Of a stretch of DNA of 64,000 nt, positions 1 through 8,605 are shown piece after piece (within the stretch, counting starts at the first letter, position 1; the number at the start of each line of letters is the position of its first letter). The stretch comes from Curtobacterium sp. S6. GTDB lineage: Bacteria > Actinomycetota > Actinomycetes > Actinomycetales > Micrococcaceae. A program made the translations under genes and the position numbers. The DNA lies in the NCBI RefSeq assembly GCF_000710345.2, contig NZ_KL537414.1:18964-82963 (forward strand), in the 5' to 3' direction. Below the pieces are notes generated by a model, which saw nothing but the letters and a program-made list of their open reading frames with translations, had not been told where the DNA came from and searched no databases.

Positions 1-446
1 CGGTGCGCAACGCCAAGGCCGCCGTTGAAGAGGGCATCGTCCCCGGCGGTGGCGTGGCCCTCATCCAGGCCGGTGTTCGTGCCTTCGAGACCCTGAAGGT
101 CGAGGGTGACGAAGCCACGGGCGCCAACATCGTCAAGGTCGCCGTGGACGCTCCGTTGAAGCAGATCGCTTCGAACGCCGGTCTCGAGCCGGGCGTCGTC
201 GCCGACAAGGTCCGGGGCCTGGAACAGGGTCACGGTCTGAACGCCGCGACCGGCCAGTACGAGGACCTCATGAGCGCAGGGATCAACGACCCGGTCAAGG
301 TCACCCGCTCCGCACTGCAGAACGCCGCATCCATCGCGGGTCTGTTCCTCACCACCGAGGCCGTTGTGGCCGATAAGCCGGAGAAGAACGCCGGCGCCGG
401 TGCCGAGGGCATGGACGCCATGGGCGGCATGGGCGGCATGATGTAA
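1..446 (+). CDS. groEL: GroEL chaperonin, C-terminal part (5' end outside window)
   Basis: The window opens inside this gene, so only about the last 147 residues are visible. The product is the 60-kDa chaperonin subunit that builds the ATP-driven double-ring folding chamber in the cytoplasm and works with the GroES lid. Seen: [12 protein letters not shown] near the left edge, [13 protein letters not shown] in the equatorial domain, and the GGMGGMM tail before TAA. The GGM tail is known from the housekeeping-type GroEL; actinobacteria often carry a second paralogue with a His-rich tail. No groES precedes it inside the window, and an 18-bp terminator hairpin follows 33 bp after the stop, so it is the last gene of its transcript. 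Confidence 0.97.
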   Translation, partial: VRNAKAAVEEGIVPGGGVALIQAGVRAFETLKVEGDEATGANIVKVAVDAPLKQIASNAGLEPGVVADKVRGLEQGHGLNAATGQYEDLMSAGINDPVKVTRSALQNAASIAGLFLTTEAVVADKPEKNAGAGAEGMDAMGGMGGMM

Positions 447-479
447 CCTTCGGTCCTTTCGACCGAGACATCTGACGGC

Positions 480-519
480 CAGAACCCCCGCACGAGCTTC
501 GGCTCGTGCGGGGGTTCTG
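480..519 (+). terminator. Intrinsic terminator behind groEL
   Basis: A perfect 18-bp inverted repeat (480-497 with 502-519) closed by a TTCG tetraloop. There is only a short T-rich stretch after it (GTTTCTC). The long GC-rich stem and the position directly behind groEL support a terminator. Confidence 0.85.
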
Positions 520-624
520 CGTTTCTCGGGTGGTTCGGCCGAGCCACTGCGCGTGCTGCGGGGCGTGCGGGCGTAGGGTGAACACGTTCATCACACGACG
601 GCGGGACGAACCGAGGAAGGGCCC

Positions 625-1905
625 ATGACGAAGAGGCAGAGCAAAGCGTGGCTGTGGGCTTTGGTGGGGTTCATGTTCTTGTCTCAGACCGGCCTGAACC
701 TCGTGCGACCGCTGACGAGTTACAAGCTCATCGCGTTGGACGCCCCGCCGGCCGTGATCGGGCTGGTGACCTCGGCCTACGCGATCGTTCCGGTCTTCGC
801 CGCCATCGCCCTGGGCCGGCTCGCGCAAAGGGTGAGGCGTCTTCGGATCTTGGTCGCGGGTGGCGGCCTCCTGATTGCTGTGGGCGCGGCCGTTCTGGCC
901 CTTGCCGGCGGAATATGGCCCATCGTCGTGGCCAGCGTGATGTACGGAATGGGACATCTGGCATCGCAGATCGGCTCCCAATCCGCGGTCGCTCGGTACG
1001 CGAAAGACTCGGAACTGGATCAGGGATTCGGATGGACCACCGCGGGGCTTTCGGCGGGGCAGTTGGTCGGCCCCTTGATCGGCGGTTGGATCTTGGGACT
1101 ACACGCCGCGCCATCCCAAGCCCAACGCCTGCACGATGTCGCCACGGCCTCGTGGATCGGCGTGGCCTGCGCCGTCGCGTCCATCCCGTTGATGCTCTTG
1201 CCGGTCGTTCTTCCCGGCAGGTCCGGGGGCTCTCGTCCCGTGACATCCGATGGGCCCTCCGGGCAGGGAGCCTCGGCCGGCGTCCGAGGGAACGATCCCG
1301 ACGCACCTCCGCGGGCCACGACCCTGCGGGTGCTGCGGCGCCCCGGGGTCGCCTCGCATATTCTCGCCTCTCTCGCGATGCTGTCGATCATGGACATCCT
1401 GACCTCATTTCTTCCGCTCGTGGGGGAGAGGGCCGGCGTGTCCCCGATGTGGATCGGGGTGCTTCTCGCGGTCCGAAGCCTCTCCTCCATCGTTTCCCGC
1501 ACGATGATCTCGGCGCTGTCTCGCAGGTGGAATCGGAGTCAACTGGTGATCGTCTCCCTCGTGATGGGTTCGTTGACCGTCGCGGCGGTGCCACCGGTCA
1601 TCGACGTGATCCCCCTATCTCTCGTGCTTCTGCTGGTCGGCGGATTCTTCATCGGTCTCGCGCAACCGCTGACCATGACGATGATCATCACCTCGGTTCC
1701 CGAGGCGTGGAGGTCCCCGGCATTGGCGGTACGGCTGACCGGGAATCGTGTGGGACAGGTCATCATCCCCTTGGTCGCCGGCGCCGTGGTCGCGCCCGTG
1801 GGGCCCGCGGGAGCGATCTGGCTGACGTGCGTGCTCCTCTTGGGGTCGGCGGGAGAAAAGCTCATGCGATACGGCCGATCGGGAGCCGGGCCGGTGGGCC
1901 GCTGA
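625..1905 (+). CDS. MFS transporter, substrate unknown
   Basis: A 426-residue integral membrane protein with about 12 hydrophobic segments in two halves. A polar loop of roughly 30 residues (about 190-222) separates them, the usual major facilitator layout. The first segment, WLWALVGFMFLSQTGLN, starts almost at the N-terminus. The ATG is preceded by GAGGAAGGG. Homologues of this shape are proton-driven exporters or sugar/drug permeases; nothing in the sequence identifies the substrate. It stands alone: groEL's terminator is upstream and the next gene has its own promoter-like box. Confidence 0.85.
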   Translation: MTKRQSKAWLWALVGFMFLSQTGLNLVRPLTSYKLIALDAPPAVIGLVTSAYAIVPVFAAIALGRLAQRVRRLRILVAGGGLLIAVGAAVLALAGGIWPIVVASVMYGMGHLASQIGSQSAVARYAKDSELDQGFGWTTAGLSAGQLVGPLIGGWILGLHAAPSQAQRLHDVATASWIGVACAVASIPLMLLPVVLPGRSGGSRPVTSDGPSGQGASAGVRGNDPDAPPRATTLRVLRRPGVASHILASLAMLSIMDILTSFLPLVGERAGVSPMWIGVLLAVRSLSSIVSRTMISALSRRWNRSQLVIVSLVMGSLTVAAVPPVIDVIPLSLVLLLVGGFFIGLAQPLTMTMIITSVPEAWRSPALAVRLTGNRVGQVIIPLVAGAVVAPVGPAGAIWLTCVLLLGSAGEKLMRYGRSGAGPVGR

Positions 1906-1932
1906 GGAATTTCTCGGGCCCGTCGGCGGCAC

Positions 1933-1938
1933 TAGCAT
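1933..1938 (+). promoter_or_regulatory. Candidate -10 box of rlmC
   Basis: TAGCAT lies 9 nt before the ATG at 1948, so transcription would begin within about 3 nt of the start codon. No Shine-Dalgarno sequence is visible. No convincing -35 box. Confidence 0.35.
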
Positions 1939-1947
1939 GGACGTACG

Positions 1948-3090
1948 ATGCATTGTGATTATTTTTCCGCCGACCTCTGCCGCTCCTGCGTGAGGATGGG
2001 CGTCCCCTACGGACGCCAACTCGAGGACAAGCAGATCAAGGTGCGCGAAATCCTGGGAGACCGCCCGGGATTGCGGTGGGCCTCGCCCATGGCCAGCCGT
2101 GAATCTGGCTTCCGCAATAAAGCCAAAATGGTGGTGACCGGAAGCGCCGAGGACCCGAACCTGGGCATCGTGGACCGTCGGGGCAGGGGCACCGACCTCA
2201 GCGAATGCGGTCTGTACCCAGCAGAAATCACCCGCGTCATGCCGGTCCTCAAGGAATTCATCCGGGATCATGGCCTCGTTCCCTACGACATCTCCACCCG
2301 GAGGGGCGAACTCAAGAACATCATCGTGACGGTGTCCCCTCGGGGCGAGCTCATGGTCAGATTCGTGGTGCGCAGCAAAAAGTACGTGGTGCCGATCCGT
2401 CGGGCCCTTCCCGGGTTGCTCGGTCGGTTGCCTCACCTGCGGGTGGTCAGCGCGAATATTCTCCGGGAGCACAAAGCCGTGCCCGAGGGCCCCGAGGAGG
2501 TGCCCCTCACCGACGAGCAGATCCTTCCCATGCCCCTCAACGGCATCGATCTTCACCTGCGGCCGCACGGCTTTTTTCAGACCAACTCCGATATCGCGGC
2601 CGCGATGTACCGACAGGCCGCCGACTGGGCGGCGCAGGAGGGCCCGGCGAGCGTCTGGGACCTGTTCTGTGGCGTGGGGGGATTCGCGTTGCACCTCGCC
2701 GAACGCCTGGGCGAGGAGGCCGAAGTGCACGGAATCGAAATCGATCCCGAGGCCATTGAAGCCGCCAAGTCCAGCGCCCGCGCCGCCGGGCTGAATCACG
2801 TCCATTTCTCCGCCGCGGATGCCGGGACCTTTGCGACGATGGGAGCGTCGTCGCCCCAGTGCGTCGTTGTCAACCCGCCGCGACGGGGCATCGGTTCCGA
2901 GACCGCGCGGTGGTTGGAGACCGCGGCCGTCGACACCGTGATCTACTCGAGCTGTAACGCCGCCTCGCTCGCGACCGATCTGGATGCCCTGCCGTCGTAT
3001 GAGCCGTGTGAGGCTCGGCTATTCGATATGTTTCCGCAGACCACCCACTCCGAGACGATGGTTCTTCTGCGGCGGCGCTCCGGAGCATAA
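1948..3090 (+). CDS. rlmC: 23S rRNA (uracil-C5)-methyltransferase, RlmC/RumB type
   Basis: 380 residues, the TrmA/RumA/RumB family of SAM-dependent enzymes that methylate C5 of uracil in RNA. Seen: an N-terminal iron-sulfur cysteine set C3, C11, C14 (CRSC) plus C87 in LSECGLY; the SAM-binding motif DLFCGVGGFALHLA from residue 238; NPPRRG near 308; and the catalytic cysteine C336 in SSCNAASL. The start directly at the cysteine cluster without a TRAM domain matches RlmC (target U747 in E. coli) rather than RlmD or TrmA. In Gram-positives one such enzyme can serve both U747 and U1939, so the exact target is inferred. Confidence 0.85.
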   Translation: MHCDYFSADLCRSCVRMGVPYGRQLEDKQIKVREILGDRPGLRWASPMASRESGFRNKAKMVVTGSAEDPNLGIVDRRGRGTDLSECGLYPAEITRVMPVLKEFIRDHGLVPYDISTRRGELKNIIVTVSPRGELMVRFVVRSKKYVVPIRRALPGLLGRLPHLRVVSANILREHKAVPEGPEEVPLTDEQILPMPLNGIDLHLRPHGFFQTNSDIAAAMYRQAADWAAQEGPASVWDLFCGVGGFALHLAERLGEEAEVHGIEIDPEAIEAAKSSARAAGLNHVHFSAADAGTFATMGASSPQCVVVNPPRRGIGSETARWLETAAVDTVIYSSCNAASLATDLDALPSYEPCEARLFDMFPQTTHSETMVLLRRRSGA

Positions 3091-3121
3091 ATCCGCGACC
3101 GGCCGCTGGCGGGAACGGGGC

Positions 3122-3127
3122 TAAAAT
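3122..3127 (+). promoter_or_regulatory. Candidate -10 box of isochorismate synthase gene
   Basis: TAAAAT in GGGGCTAAAATGG, about 39 nt before the preferred ATG at 3167. It is a five-of-six match to the sigma-70-type consensus in otherwise GC-rich DNA. The -35 region is not recognisable. Confidence 0.4.
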
Positions 3128-3166
3128 GGTCCAGGCACTATCGATACGAGACCGAGGAACGTGACA

Positions 3167-4345
3167 ATGACCCCGTCGGAGAGCATGAGAGCTCCGCGAT
3201 CAGAAGCCAGCGGACGGCCGGGCTCCGAGGCGACCTCTGAACGCCCCGTCGAGCGGTTGCCGGAGTTCACCATGAGATCTCCGCGCGGGACCCTGGAGAC
3301 CGGCGGCGCGCTCCTTCCGGTGGACGCGGATAACTGTCTGGCCGTCGCTCGGGAACGCGAGTCCATCGTCGTCGGCCTGTTGCCCTTTGACCCGGACGAA
3401 GCGCCTCGGCTCGCGGTTCCGGAAACCTACCGATGGATATCGCGCACGGACGATCACGCGGACGTGGCCCCCGTGGCGCGACCCACCGGAAGCCTGGGCG
3501 TGGACAGCCAGATCTACCGCGACGCCGTCGCCTCGGCGGTGCGGCGAATCCACGACGGACAACTCGAAAAGGTCGTGCTCTCCCGGGCATTGGAACTGCA
3601 CTACGACGACGCACCGTTGGACCCGGCCGCCGTTTACGCGAATCTGATGGCGTTGAACCCGACGGCGTACGTGTTCAGCGTCCGTGACGAGTCCACGGGG
3701 GAATACCTGATGGGCGCGAGCCCGGAGCTTGTGGTCGGCGTCGATCAGCAGCAATTTTCCACACGACCCCTCGCCGGCTCGGCCTCCCGCGCCACGTCGA
3801 CGGGGCCGACCGAAGACGCGCAGGCCGGCGAGGCGCTCATGAAATCGGCCAAAGACCGTGCCGAACACGCAACGGTGGTCGACGACATCGCCCAGAGGCT
3901 GGGGCCCATATCCCGGGAGCTCACGGTGCCTCCGGCGCCGTCCTTGGTGGGGACGCCGCAATTGTGGCATCTCGGCACACACATTACCGGCATCCTCGGG
4001 GAGGGCCTCTCCGCGCTGGACGCGGCCCGGGCGATTCACCCGACCCCGGCGATCTGTGGGACACCCCGGAATGCGGCCCTCCACCTGATTCGTGAACTCG
4101 AGCCTTACGACCGTGGTTTCTACGGTGGTTTGGTCGGATGGACCGATCCTGACGGTAACGGAGAATGGGCCTTGAACCTGCGCAGCGGCCGTGTCGGGCC
4201 GCGGACGGCGACACTGTGCGCGGGTGCGGGAATCGTCAATGGCTCCACCCCCGGGGGCGAGCATCACGAGACGGCGGTCAAGCTCTCGACCTTCCTCGCC
4301 GCCCTGGGACTGACGCTCAACGACCTGGCCGAACTTGGTCAGTAA
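3167..4345 (+). CDS. menF: Isochorismate synthase
   Basis: 392 residues of the chorismate-utilising enzyme family; converts chorismate to isochorismate, the first step of menaquinone or of catecholate siderophore synthesis. Family motifs in order: LEKVVLSRALEL, NPTAYVFSV, GASPELVV, RPLAGSASR, HLGTHITG, HPTPAICGTPR and DRGFYGGLVGW. A GTG six bases upstream (3161) is in frame, but GAGGAA at 3154-3159 is well spaced only for the ATG at 3167. No men or ent genes adjoin it. Actinobacteria of this group usually make menaquinone, so a menaquinone role is the likelier one; this is inference. Confidence 0.88.
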   Translation: MTPSESMRAPRSEASGRPGSEATSERPVERLPEFTMRSPRGTLETGGALLPVDADNCLAVARERESIVVGLLPFDPDEAPRLAVPETYRWISRTDDHADVAPVARPTGSLGVDSQIYRDAVASAVRRIHDGQLEKVVLSRALELHYDDAPLDPAAVYANLMALNPTAYVFSVRDESTGEYLMGASPELVVGVDQQQFSTRPLAGSASRATSTGPTEDAQAGEALMKSAKDRAEHATVVDDIAQRLGPISRELTVPPAPSLVGTPQLWHLGTHITGILGEGLSALDAARAIHPTPAICGTPRNAALHLIRELEPYDRGFYGGLVGWTDPDGNGEWALNLRSGRVGPRTATLCAGAGIVNGSTPGGEHHETAVKLSTFLAALGLTLNDLAELGQ

Positions 4346-4355
4346 GGTAAAACCC

Positions 4356-5312
4356 ATGACAACCTCGGGCAACACCGCGGGCCTCGGACGCTCGTCACCA
4401 GGAAACAGTCACGAAGCCACGGAGGGCTCGGACGAACCATCGACGATCGTCGCGGCCGCCGACGGGTCCGCCCTCGGAAACCCCGGGCCCGCCGGCTGGG
4501 CCTGGTACGTCGACGAGTCCTGCTGGCGCGCCGGTGGCTGGCCACACGGGACCAACAACATGGGCGAGCTGAAAGCGGTCTTAGACCTCGTGGAAGCAAC
4601 CGCCTCCGTGCCGGAGCGCCCCCTGAAGATCCTGTGCGACAGCCAGTACGTCATCAAGTGCATCACCGCCTGGATGCCCGGCTGGAAGGCGAAAGGCTGG
4701 AAAAAGAAGGACGGGAAGCCGGTCCTCAACCGGGATCTCCTCGAACAGCTCGACGCCGCCCTGAACGGCCGGACCTACGAATTCGAGTGGGTCAAGGGCC
4801 ATGCAGGGCACGAGCTGAACGAACACGCCGACGATAAGGCCCGGGCCGCCGCCACGGCCTACCAGAAGCATCGCTCGCCCGATCAGGGACCGGGCTTCAC
4901 CACCGACGAATCGGGGGACTCGACGGACGTCGCGTCCACGCCGACGGGGGACCAACCCTCCCGTGCGCAGGAGACGTCCGGCGAGATCGCCCGACGCCAC
5001 GAACTGGAGCTCAGCGATCCGGCGACCTATCCTGACCCATCGCGCCTGGAACCACTCCTGGACGACGAGCTGGTCTGGATCACGGTGAGGGGGCGGCGAG
5101 CGGGCCGGGATACCGCGCTGCGATACCCGGAGCAGGCCTTCGGCCTCCGGGGTGCCCCGGACATCGTCAGTTTCCATTCCACGGCCGAAGACGTGGGACT
5201 CGTGGTCAGCCGCGTCGAGACGCCCCGGGGCCCGGCACTTCGGTCGAGCCTGTGGACCCGTGCGGGGGACCGCTGGAAGCTCTCCGTCCGGCAGGACACC
5301 CCCGAGGCCTAG
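4356..5312 (+). CDS. rnhA: Ribonuclease HI with C-terminal NTF2-like domain
   Basis: 318 residues. RNase H1 cleaves the RNA strand of RNA-DNA hybrids with two metal ions. The N-terminal domain carries the carboxylate set D36 (ADGSA), E71 (NNMGELKAV), D95 (CDSQYV) and D159, with the flexible-loop histidine H149 (VKGHAGHELNEHADDKA). A polar linker of about 50 residues leads to a C-terminal ~95-residue domain starting near ELSDPATYPDPSRLEPLLDDE, which resembles DUF4440/NTF2-like folds. Family-only enzymes are about 150 residues, so this is a two-domain form. The start is the ATG after AAGG, 10 bp behind the isochorismate synthase gene; an upstream TTG in frame is less likely. It ends 4 bp from a convergent gene. 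Confidence 0.85.
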   Translation: MTTSGNTAGLGRSSPGNSHEATEGSDEPSTIVAAADGSALGNPGPAGWAWYVDESCWRAGGWPHGTNNMGELKAVLDLVEATASVPERPLKILCDSQYVIKCITAWMPGWKAKGWKKKDGKPVLNRDLLEQLDAALNGRTYEFEWVKGHAGHELNEHADDKARAAATAYQKHRSPDQGPGFTTDESGDSTDVASTPTGDQPSRAQETSGEIARRHELELSDPATYPDPSRLEPLLDDELVWITVRGRRAGRDTALRYPEQAFGLRGAPDIVSFHSTAEDVGLVVSRVETPRGPALRSSLWTRAGDRWKLSVRQDTPEA

Positions 5313-5316
5313 CCCG

Positions 5317-5607
5317 CTAACCCGCGAACATCGAGGCGTTGGCCGCCTCGGTTTCCGCATAGTTCATTCCGGCGCTCGCGAGCGCCTGATTGATCTGCCC
5401 GAGACTCTCCTCGACCTGAGACTGCGTCCGCCGCCAGCTGGCCACGACCTCCTGGAATTGGGCGGATGCGGTGCCGGTCCAACTGGATTGAAGGTCCTGG
5501 AGAGACGCGGTGAGCGCGTTGACCTCGGATGAGATTCGTTCCATGAAGCCCCTGGCCTCGGAGGTCTTGGTGGCGATGATTTCGGAATCAACGACGAATT
5601 GGGCCAT
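5317..5607 (-). CDS. WXG100-family (ESAT-6-like) small protein
   Basis: 96 residues, the standard length of WXG100 proteins, which form helical-hairpin dimers and are exported by type VII (ESX) systems. Seen: W43-T-G45 in the turn between two predicted helices, and YAETE near the C-terminus (Y83, E87), which fits the YxxxD/E export signal. The start has a strong GGAGG site. No EccC, EccD or partner WXG gene is in the window, so it is an orphan. It lies 131 bp downstream of the histidine kinase on the same strand and may share its transcript. Confidence 0.88.
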   Translation of the reverse strand: MAQFVVDSEIIATKTSEARGFMERISSEVNALTASLQDLQSSWTGTASAQFQEVVASWRRTQSQVEESLGQINQALASAGMNYAETEAANASMFAG

Positions 5608-5738
5608 GACGTCCTCCTACAAAGAGTGGAATTGCTCCCGCGGACGGGTTCCGCGAGATCCGATATCAGGAGGGTAGGTCGTGACCCGCGTCGTCGTGAT
5701 CGAAGCGGGCATGCCGCCGGCCGGATGTGGACCGGAGC

Positions 5739-7238
5739 TTACTGCGCGGTGGTTTTACCCGTCTGTGGACGATGCTCGTCGGCCTCCGGCCGTGCCTGGG
5801 GGATCTGCACGACCATCGTGGCGCCACCGCCCTCGGTTTCTTCGACGCGAACCGTGCCGTGATGCTGGGTGACGATCGCCGCCACGATGGCGAGCCCCAA
5901 CCCGGTGCCTCCCGTGTCACGGGTGCGAGACGTGTCGGAGCGGTAAAACCTTTCGAAGACCTTTTCCATGTCGTCCCCGTGAATTCCGGGGCCGTGATCG
6001 ACGACCTTCACCACGGACAGATACTCTCCGTCGATGCCAGGCCGGGAGCCCACGGCCAGCTCGAGGGCGCTTCCCTCGGGCGTATACCGGAGGGCGTTGG
6101 TGACCAGGTTGGCCAGGACCTGCCGGAGCCGAGATTCATCCCCGCGAACCGGAGCCGGCAGCCCGGGCCCTTCCTCGATCCCCACGACCGAGATGTCCCG
6201 TTCCGGCGCGGATGCCGCGGCGTCATCCGCGGCATCCTGCGCGAGGTCCAGCAGGTCCACGGTGGTCACCTCCAGGGTGCGCCTCTCATCGATGCGCGCG
6301 AGTACCAAGAGGTCCTCGACCAGCTGACCCATGCGCTTGGACTCGGCCTCGATGCGGTTCATGGCCTTGGCGACGTCCTCGTCGGTCTGGAGCGCGCCGT
6401 GGCGGTAGAGCTCCGAGTAGCCTCGGATCGATACCAAGGGCGTCCGCAACTCATGTGAGGCGTCTCCGACGAAGCGGCGCATTTTGACCTCCGAGTGCTT
6501 CTGGGCGTCGAAAGCCTCCTCGATGCGCGTCAGCATGACGTTGAGAGAGAGGGAGAGCTGGCCGATCTCGGTTCGGGGATCGTGACGCTCGATGCGCTGG
6601 GAGAGATCACCCGCCGCAATGCGGGCGGCGGTTCGCTCGACCCGTGCCAGGGGCTCGAACGCGCGTGTCACCAAGACCCAGGCGAGGGCCGCGGCCGCGG
6701 CCAGGGTGGCCATACCGAAAGCGAAGGTCAACACGCCGACCAGGGTGACGACGGCGTTGGTTTGGGTCAGCGGCGTCGCGACGACCACGGTGTATCCGGA
6801 GTCCTGCGACGCGATGGGCAGGATCCGCCACTCGGTGTCCCCGCTATTGCTGGGGACGGTGAGGCCCTGGCCGTTGTACCTCACGCCGTTGTCATGGTTC
6901 CAACCATTGAGACGGGGGGAGGAATTGCCGTCGTCGGCGACGATTGAACTCACGAGATTTCCGTCGGAATCCATCAGATACGCGGAGTACCGGAAGCCGG
7001 GGCCGTCGGAGGAGGTCGACTTGTCATTGCCGAGATATTTGGTGAGATTCGCCGCCGAGGATTTCATCTCGGAATCGATTTGCTGGATCAATTGACCCCG
7101 CAAAGCGGAGATGGCCACCAGGCTCGTCACCGCGATGGCCAGCGCCAGTAGGAGCGCCGTCAGCATCACCAATTGGGTGCGCAGGGACAGCGCACCCAAT
7201 TTGGATTGCCGAACTCGGCTGGTGACGGATTGCACCAC
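5739..7238 (-). CDS. Sensor histidine kinase (EnvZ/MprB-like)
   Basis: 499 residues, an inner-membrane two-component sensor. Layout: TM1 about 22-45, an extracytoplasmic sensor loop of about 115 residues, TM2 about 162-190, a HAMP linker to about 243, the phospho-acceptor H262 in GDASHELRTPL, and an ATP-binding domain with NLVTNALRYTP (N box), DHGPGIHGDDMEKVFERFYR and GTGLGLAIV (G boxes). It starts with GTG 3 bp after the response-regulator stop, so the two are one transcript. The resemblance is to actinobacterial MprB/TrcS-type kinases; the signal sensed is unknown. Confidence 0.93.
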   Translation of the reverse strand: MVQSVTSRVRQSKLGALSLRTQLVMLTALLLALAIAVTSLVAISALRGQLIQQIDSEMKSSAANLTKYLGNDKSTSSDGPGFRYSAYLMDSDGNLVSSIVADDGNSSPRLNGWNHDNGVRYNGQGLTVPSNSGDTEWRILPIASQDSGYTVVVATPLTQTNAVVTLVGVLTFAFGMATLAAAAALAWVLVTRAFEPLARVERTAARIAAGDLSQRIERHDPRTEIGQLSLSLNVMLTRIEEAFDAQKHSEVKMRRFVGDASHELRTPLVSIRGYSELYRHGALQTDEDVAKAMNRIEAESKRMGQLVEDLLVLARIDERRTLEVTTVDLLDLAQDAADDAAASAPERDISVVGIEEGPGLPAPVRGDESRLRQVLANLVTNALRYTPEGSALELAVGSRPGIDGEYLSVVKVVDHGPGIHGDDMEKVFERFYRSDTSRTRDTGGTGLGLAIVAAIVTQHHGTVRVEETEGGGATMVVQIPQARPEADEHRPQTGKTTAQ

Positions 7239-7241
7239 GAT

Positions 7242-7964
7242 CTAGTGCTTGGACGTCCGCAGCAGGTAGCCGACGCCGCGCTTGGTATGGATCAGCGGCG
7301 GAAGCGACTTGTCGTTGTCGATCTTGCGGCGCAGGTACGAAATGTAGGACTCCACGATCGACGCATCCCCGTTGAAATCGTACTCCCACACGTGATCCAG
7401 GATCTGTGCCTTGGAGAGAACGCGATTGGGGTTGAGCATCAGGTAGCGAAGGAGCTTGAACTCGGTCGGGGAGAGGTCGATCTCGCGCTCGCCGCGGTAG
7501 ACCTCGTGGGCGTCGTCGTCGAGAACCAGGTCCTCGACGCGAAGCCGGGAGTCTTCTTCTTCGAGAGCCTGGGTCCGGCGCAGGACCGCTCGGATGCGCG
7601 CGACGACCTCGTCCAAGCTGAAGGGCTTGGTCACGTAGTCGTCTCCGCCCACGGTGAGGCCGGTGACCTTGTCTTCGGTGTCGTCCTTGGCCGTGAGGAA
7701 GAGGATCGGGAAGAGCAAACCGGTCGCGCGAATCTTGCGGGTGACGGTGAATCCGTCCATGTCAGGCAACATGACATCCATGACGGCCAAGTCCGGGGAC
7801 TCGGCGGTGGCCTTGTCCAGGGCTTCTCGGCCGTTCGCGGCGGTGATGACCTCGAAGCCGGCGAACCTCAGCGAGGTCGCGAGGAGCTCGAGGATATTGG
7901 GCTCGTCATCGACAACGAGCAGTTTGGCTTCAGATTGATGTGCTTTCACGGCCCCTAGTCTCAC
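7242..7964 (-). CDS. OmpR/PhoP-family response regulator
   Basis: 240 residues; transcription factor paired with the following kinase. Receiver domain: acidic pocket D19-D20, phospho-acceptor D63 in VMDVMLPDMDGF, and K113 in VTKPFS. A winged-helix DNA-binding domain follows (LSPTEFKLLRYLMLNPNRVLSK, then VESYISYLRRKID and TKRGVGYLL). The first GTG (7964) has AGGG at good distance. A second in-frame GTG at 7949 has GAGACT 7 nt upstream and would suit a leaderless start. Together with the kinase it resembles MprA/TrcR-type systems. Confidence 0.93.
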   Translation of the reverse strand: MRLGAVKAHQSEAKLLVVDDEPNILELLATSLRFAGFEVITAANGREALDKATAESPDLAVMDVMLPDMDGFTVTRKIRATGLLFPILFLTAKDDTEDKVTGLTVGGDDYVTKPFSLDEVVARIRAVLRRTQALEEEDSRLRVEDLVLDDDAHEVYRGEREIDLSPTEFKLLRYLMLNPNRVLSKAQILDHVWEYDFNGDASIVESYISYLRRKIDNDKSLPPLIHTKRGVGYLLRTSKH

Positions 7965-8048
7965 CCAACACCCTGAGTGGAGCCTGGATATTGCCGAGGC
8001 GAAATCTGATTCGGCACTGTGGAAGCCGGAACGGCCGCTCGGAAAAAG

Positions 8049-8342
8049 CTACTGAGAGCGACGACGCCTCGCGGCCAGGAACAGCGCGATCATCAGCAGG
8101 ACGAAAGCGACCGGCAGCAAAACCATCGGGAGAATCGTTAGGCCATTCCACGGGTGCAGCCCGACCCACTTGAGGATGAGCATGACGACGCCGCTGAGCA
8201 CGCTCAGGGCGGCCAAAACCGCGGCGACCCCGGCGAACCAGGTGAACCCCCGAGATTCGGAGCGAGGGGTCGAAGACGTGGTCGTTGCCGGATTCGCGGA
8301 CGCATTCGAGGCGGGGCGGTCCGCTGAAGAACGAGAAGTCAT
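8049..8342 (-). CDS. Small membrane protein of unknown function
   Basis: 97 residues. A polar Ser/Ala/Thr-rich N-terminus of about 32 residues precedes two hydrophobic segments (roughly 33-60 and 67-89) and an arginine-rich end (ARRRRSQ), so both termini are probably cytoplasmic. I do not recognise a family. It faces away from the csp gene and is codirectional with the two-component operon, whose regulator starts 84 bp downstream of its stop. Confidence 0.6.
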   Translation of the reverse strand: MTSRSSADRPASNASANPATTTSSTPRSESRGFTWFAGVAAVLAALSVLSGVVMLILKWVGLHPWNGLTILPMVLLPVAFVLLMIALFLAARRRRSQ

Positions 8343-8349
8343 AGGCCCT

Positions 8350-8355
8350 ACCGTA
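8350..8355 (-). promoter_or_regulatory. Candidate -10 box for the gene starting at 8342
   Basis: On the minus strand TACGGT lies exactly 7 nt before the ATG, as expected for a leaderless mRNA. No Shine-Dalgarno match is better. Confidence 0.35.
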
Positions 8356-8401
8356 CCGTTCCGCTCGGGGATGAAGCCCCCCGAGTCTCAGGGGGTGCCT
8401 G

Positions 8402-8605
8402 TATACTTGATGCTTCAGACTTTCTGGCGTCAGGGTCCTCCCCGAGACGAGCCCCAAACGTGGAGATCACGTTCGGGTGAACCACCATCGGGAGGCGGGT
8501 AGAGGACCGTCGCGGGCGCCCGCGGCGACAGGGTGCGTCATGGCCCTGGTCGTGGGTGCTTTAACAACGGGGTGTAACCCCATGAGTGAAGCAAAGGAAA
8601 ACATC
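8402..8605 (+). promoter_or_regulatory. Promoter and long structured leader of csp gene
   Basis: TATACT at 8402-8407, preceded by TG, is a good -10 box about 200 nt before the csp start. The leader contains a GC-rich self-complementary stretch near 8507-8527 and a small hairpin (GGGG TGTAA CCCC, 8569-8581). Long folded leaders are known to control cspA-type mRNAs by temperature; that this leader does so is inference. Confidence 0.35.

Noticed and set aside
5317..5607. Type VII secretion locus
   Set aside because: Only a single WXG100 gene is present; no FtsK/SpoIIIE-type ATPase, EccB/D/E or mycosin gene in the window.
8582..8605. Earlier ATG for the cold-shock gene
   Set aside because: No ribosome-binding site before it and it abuts a hairpin; AAAGGAA is correctly placed for the ATG at 8606, where the family begins.
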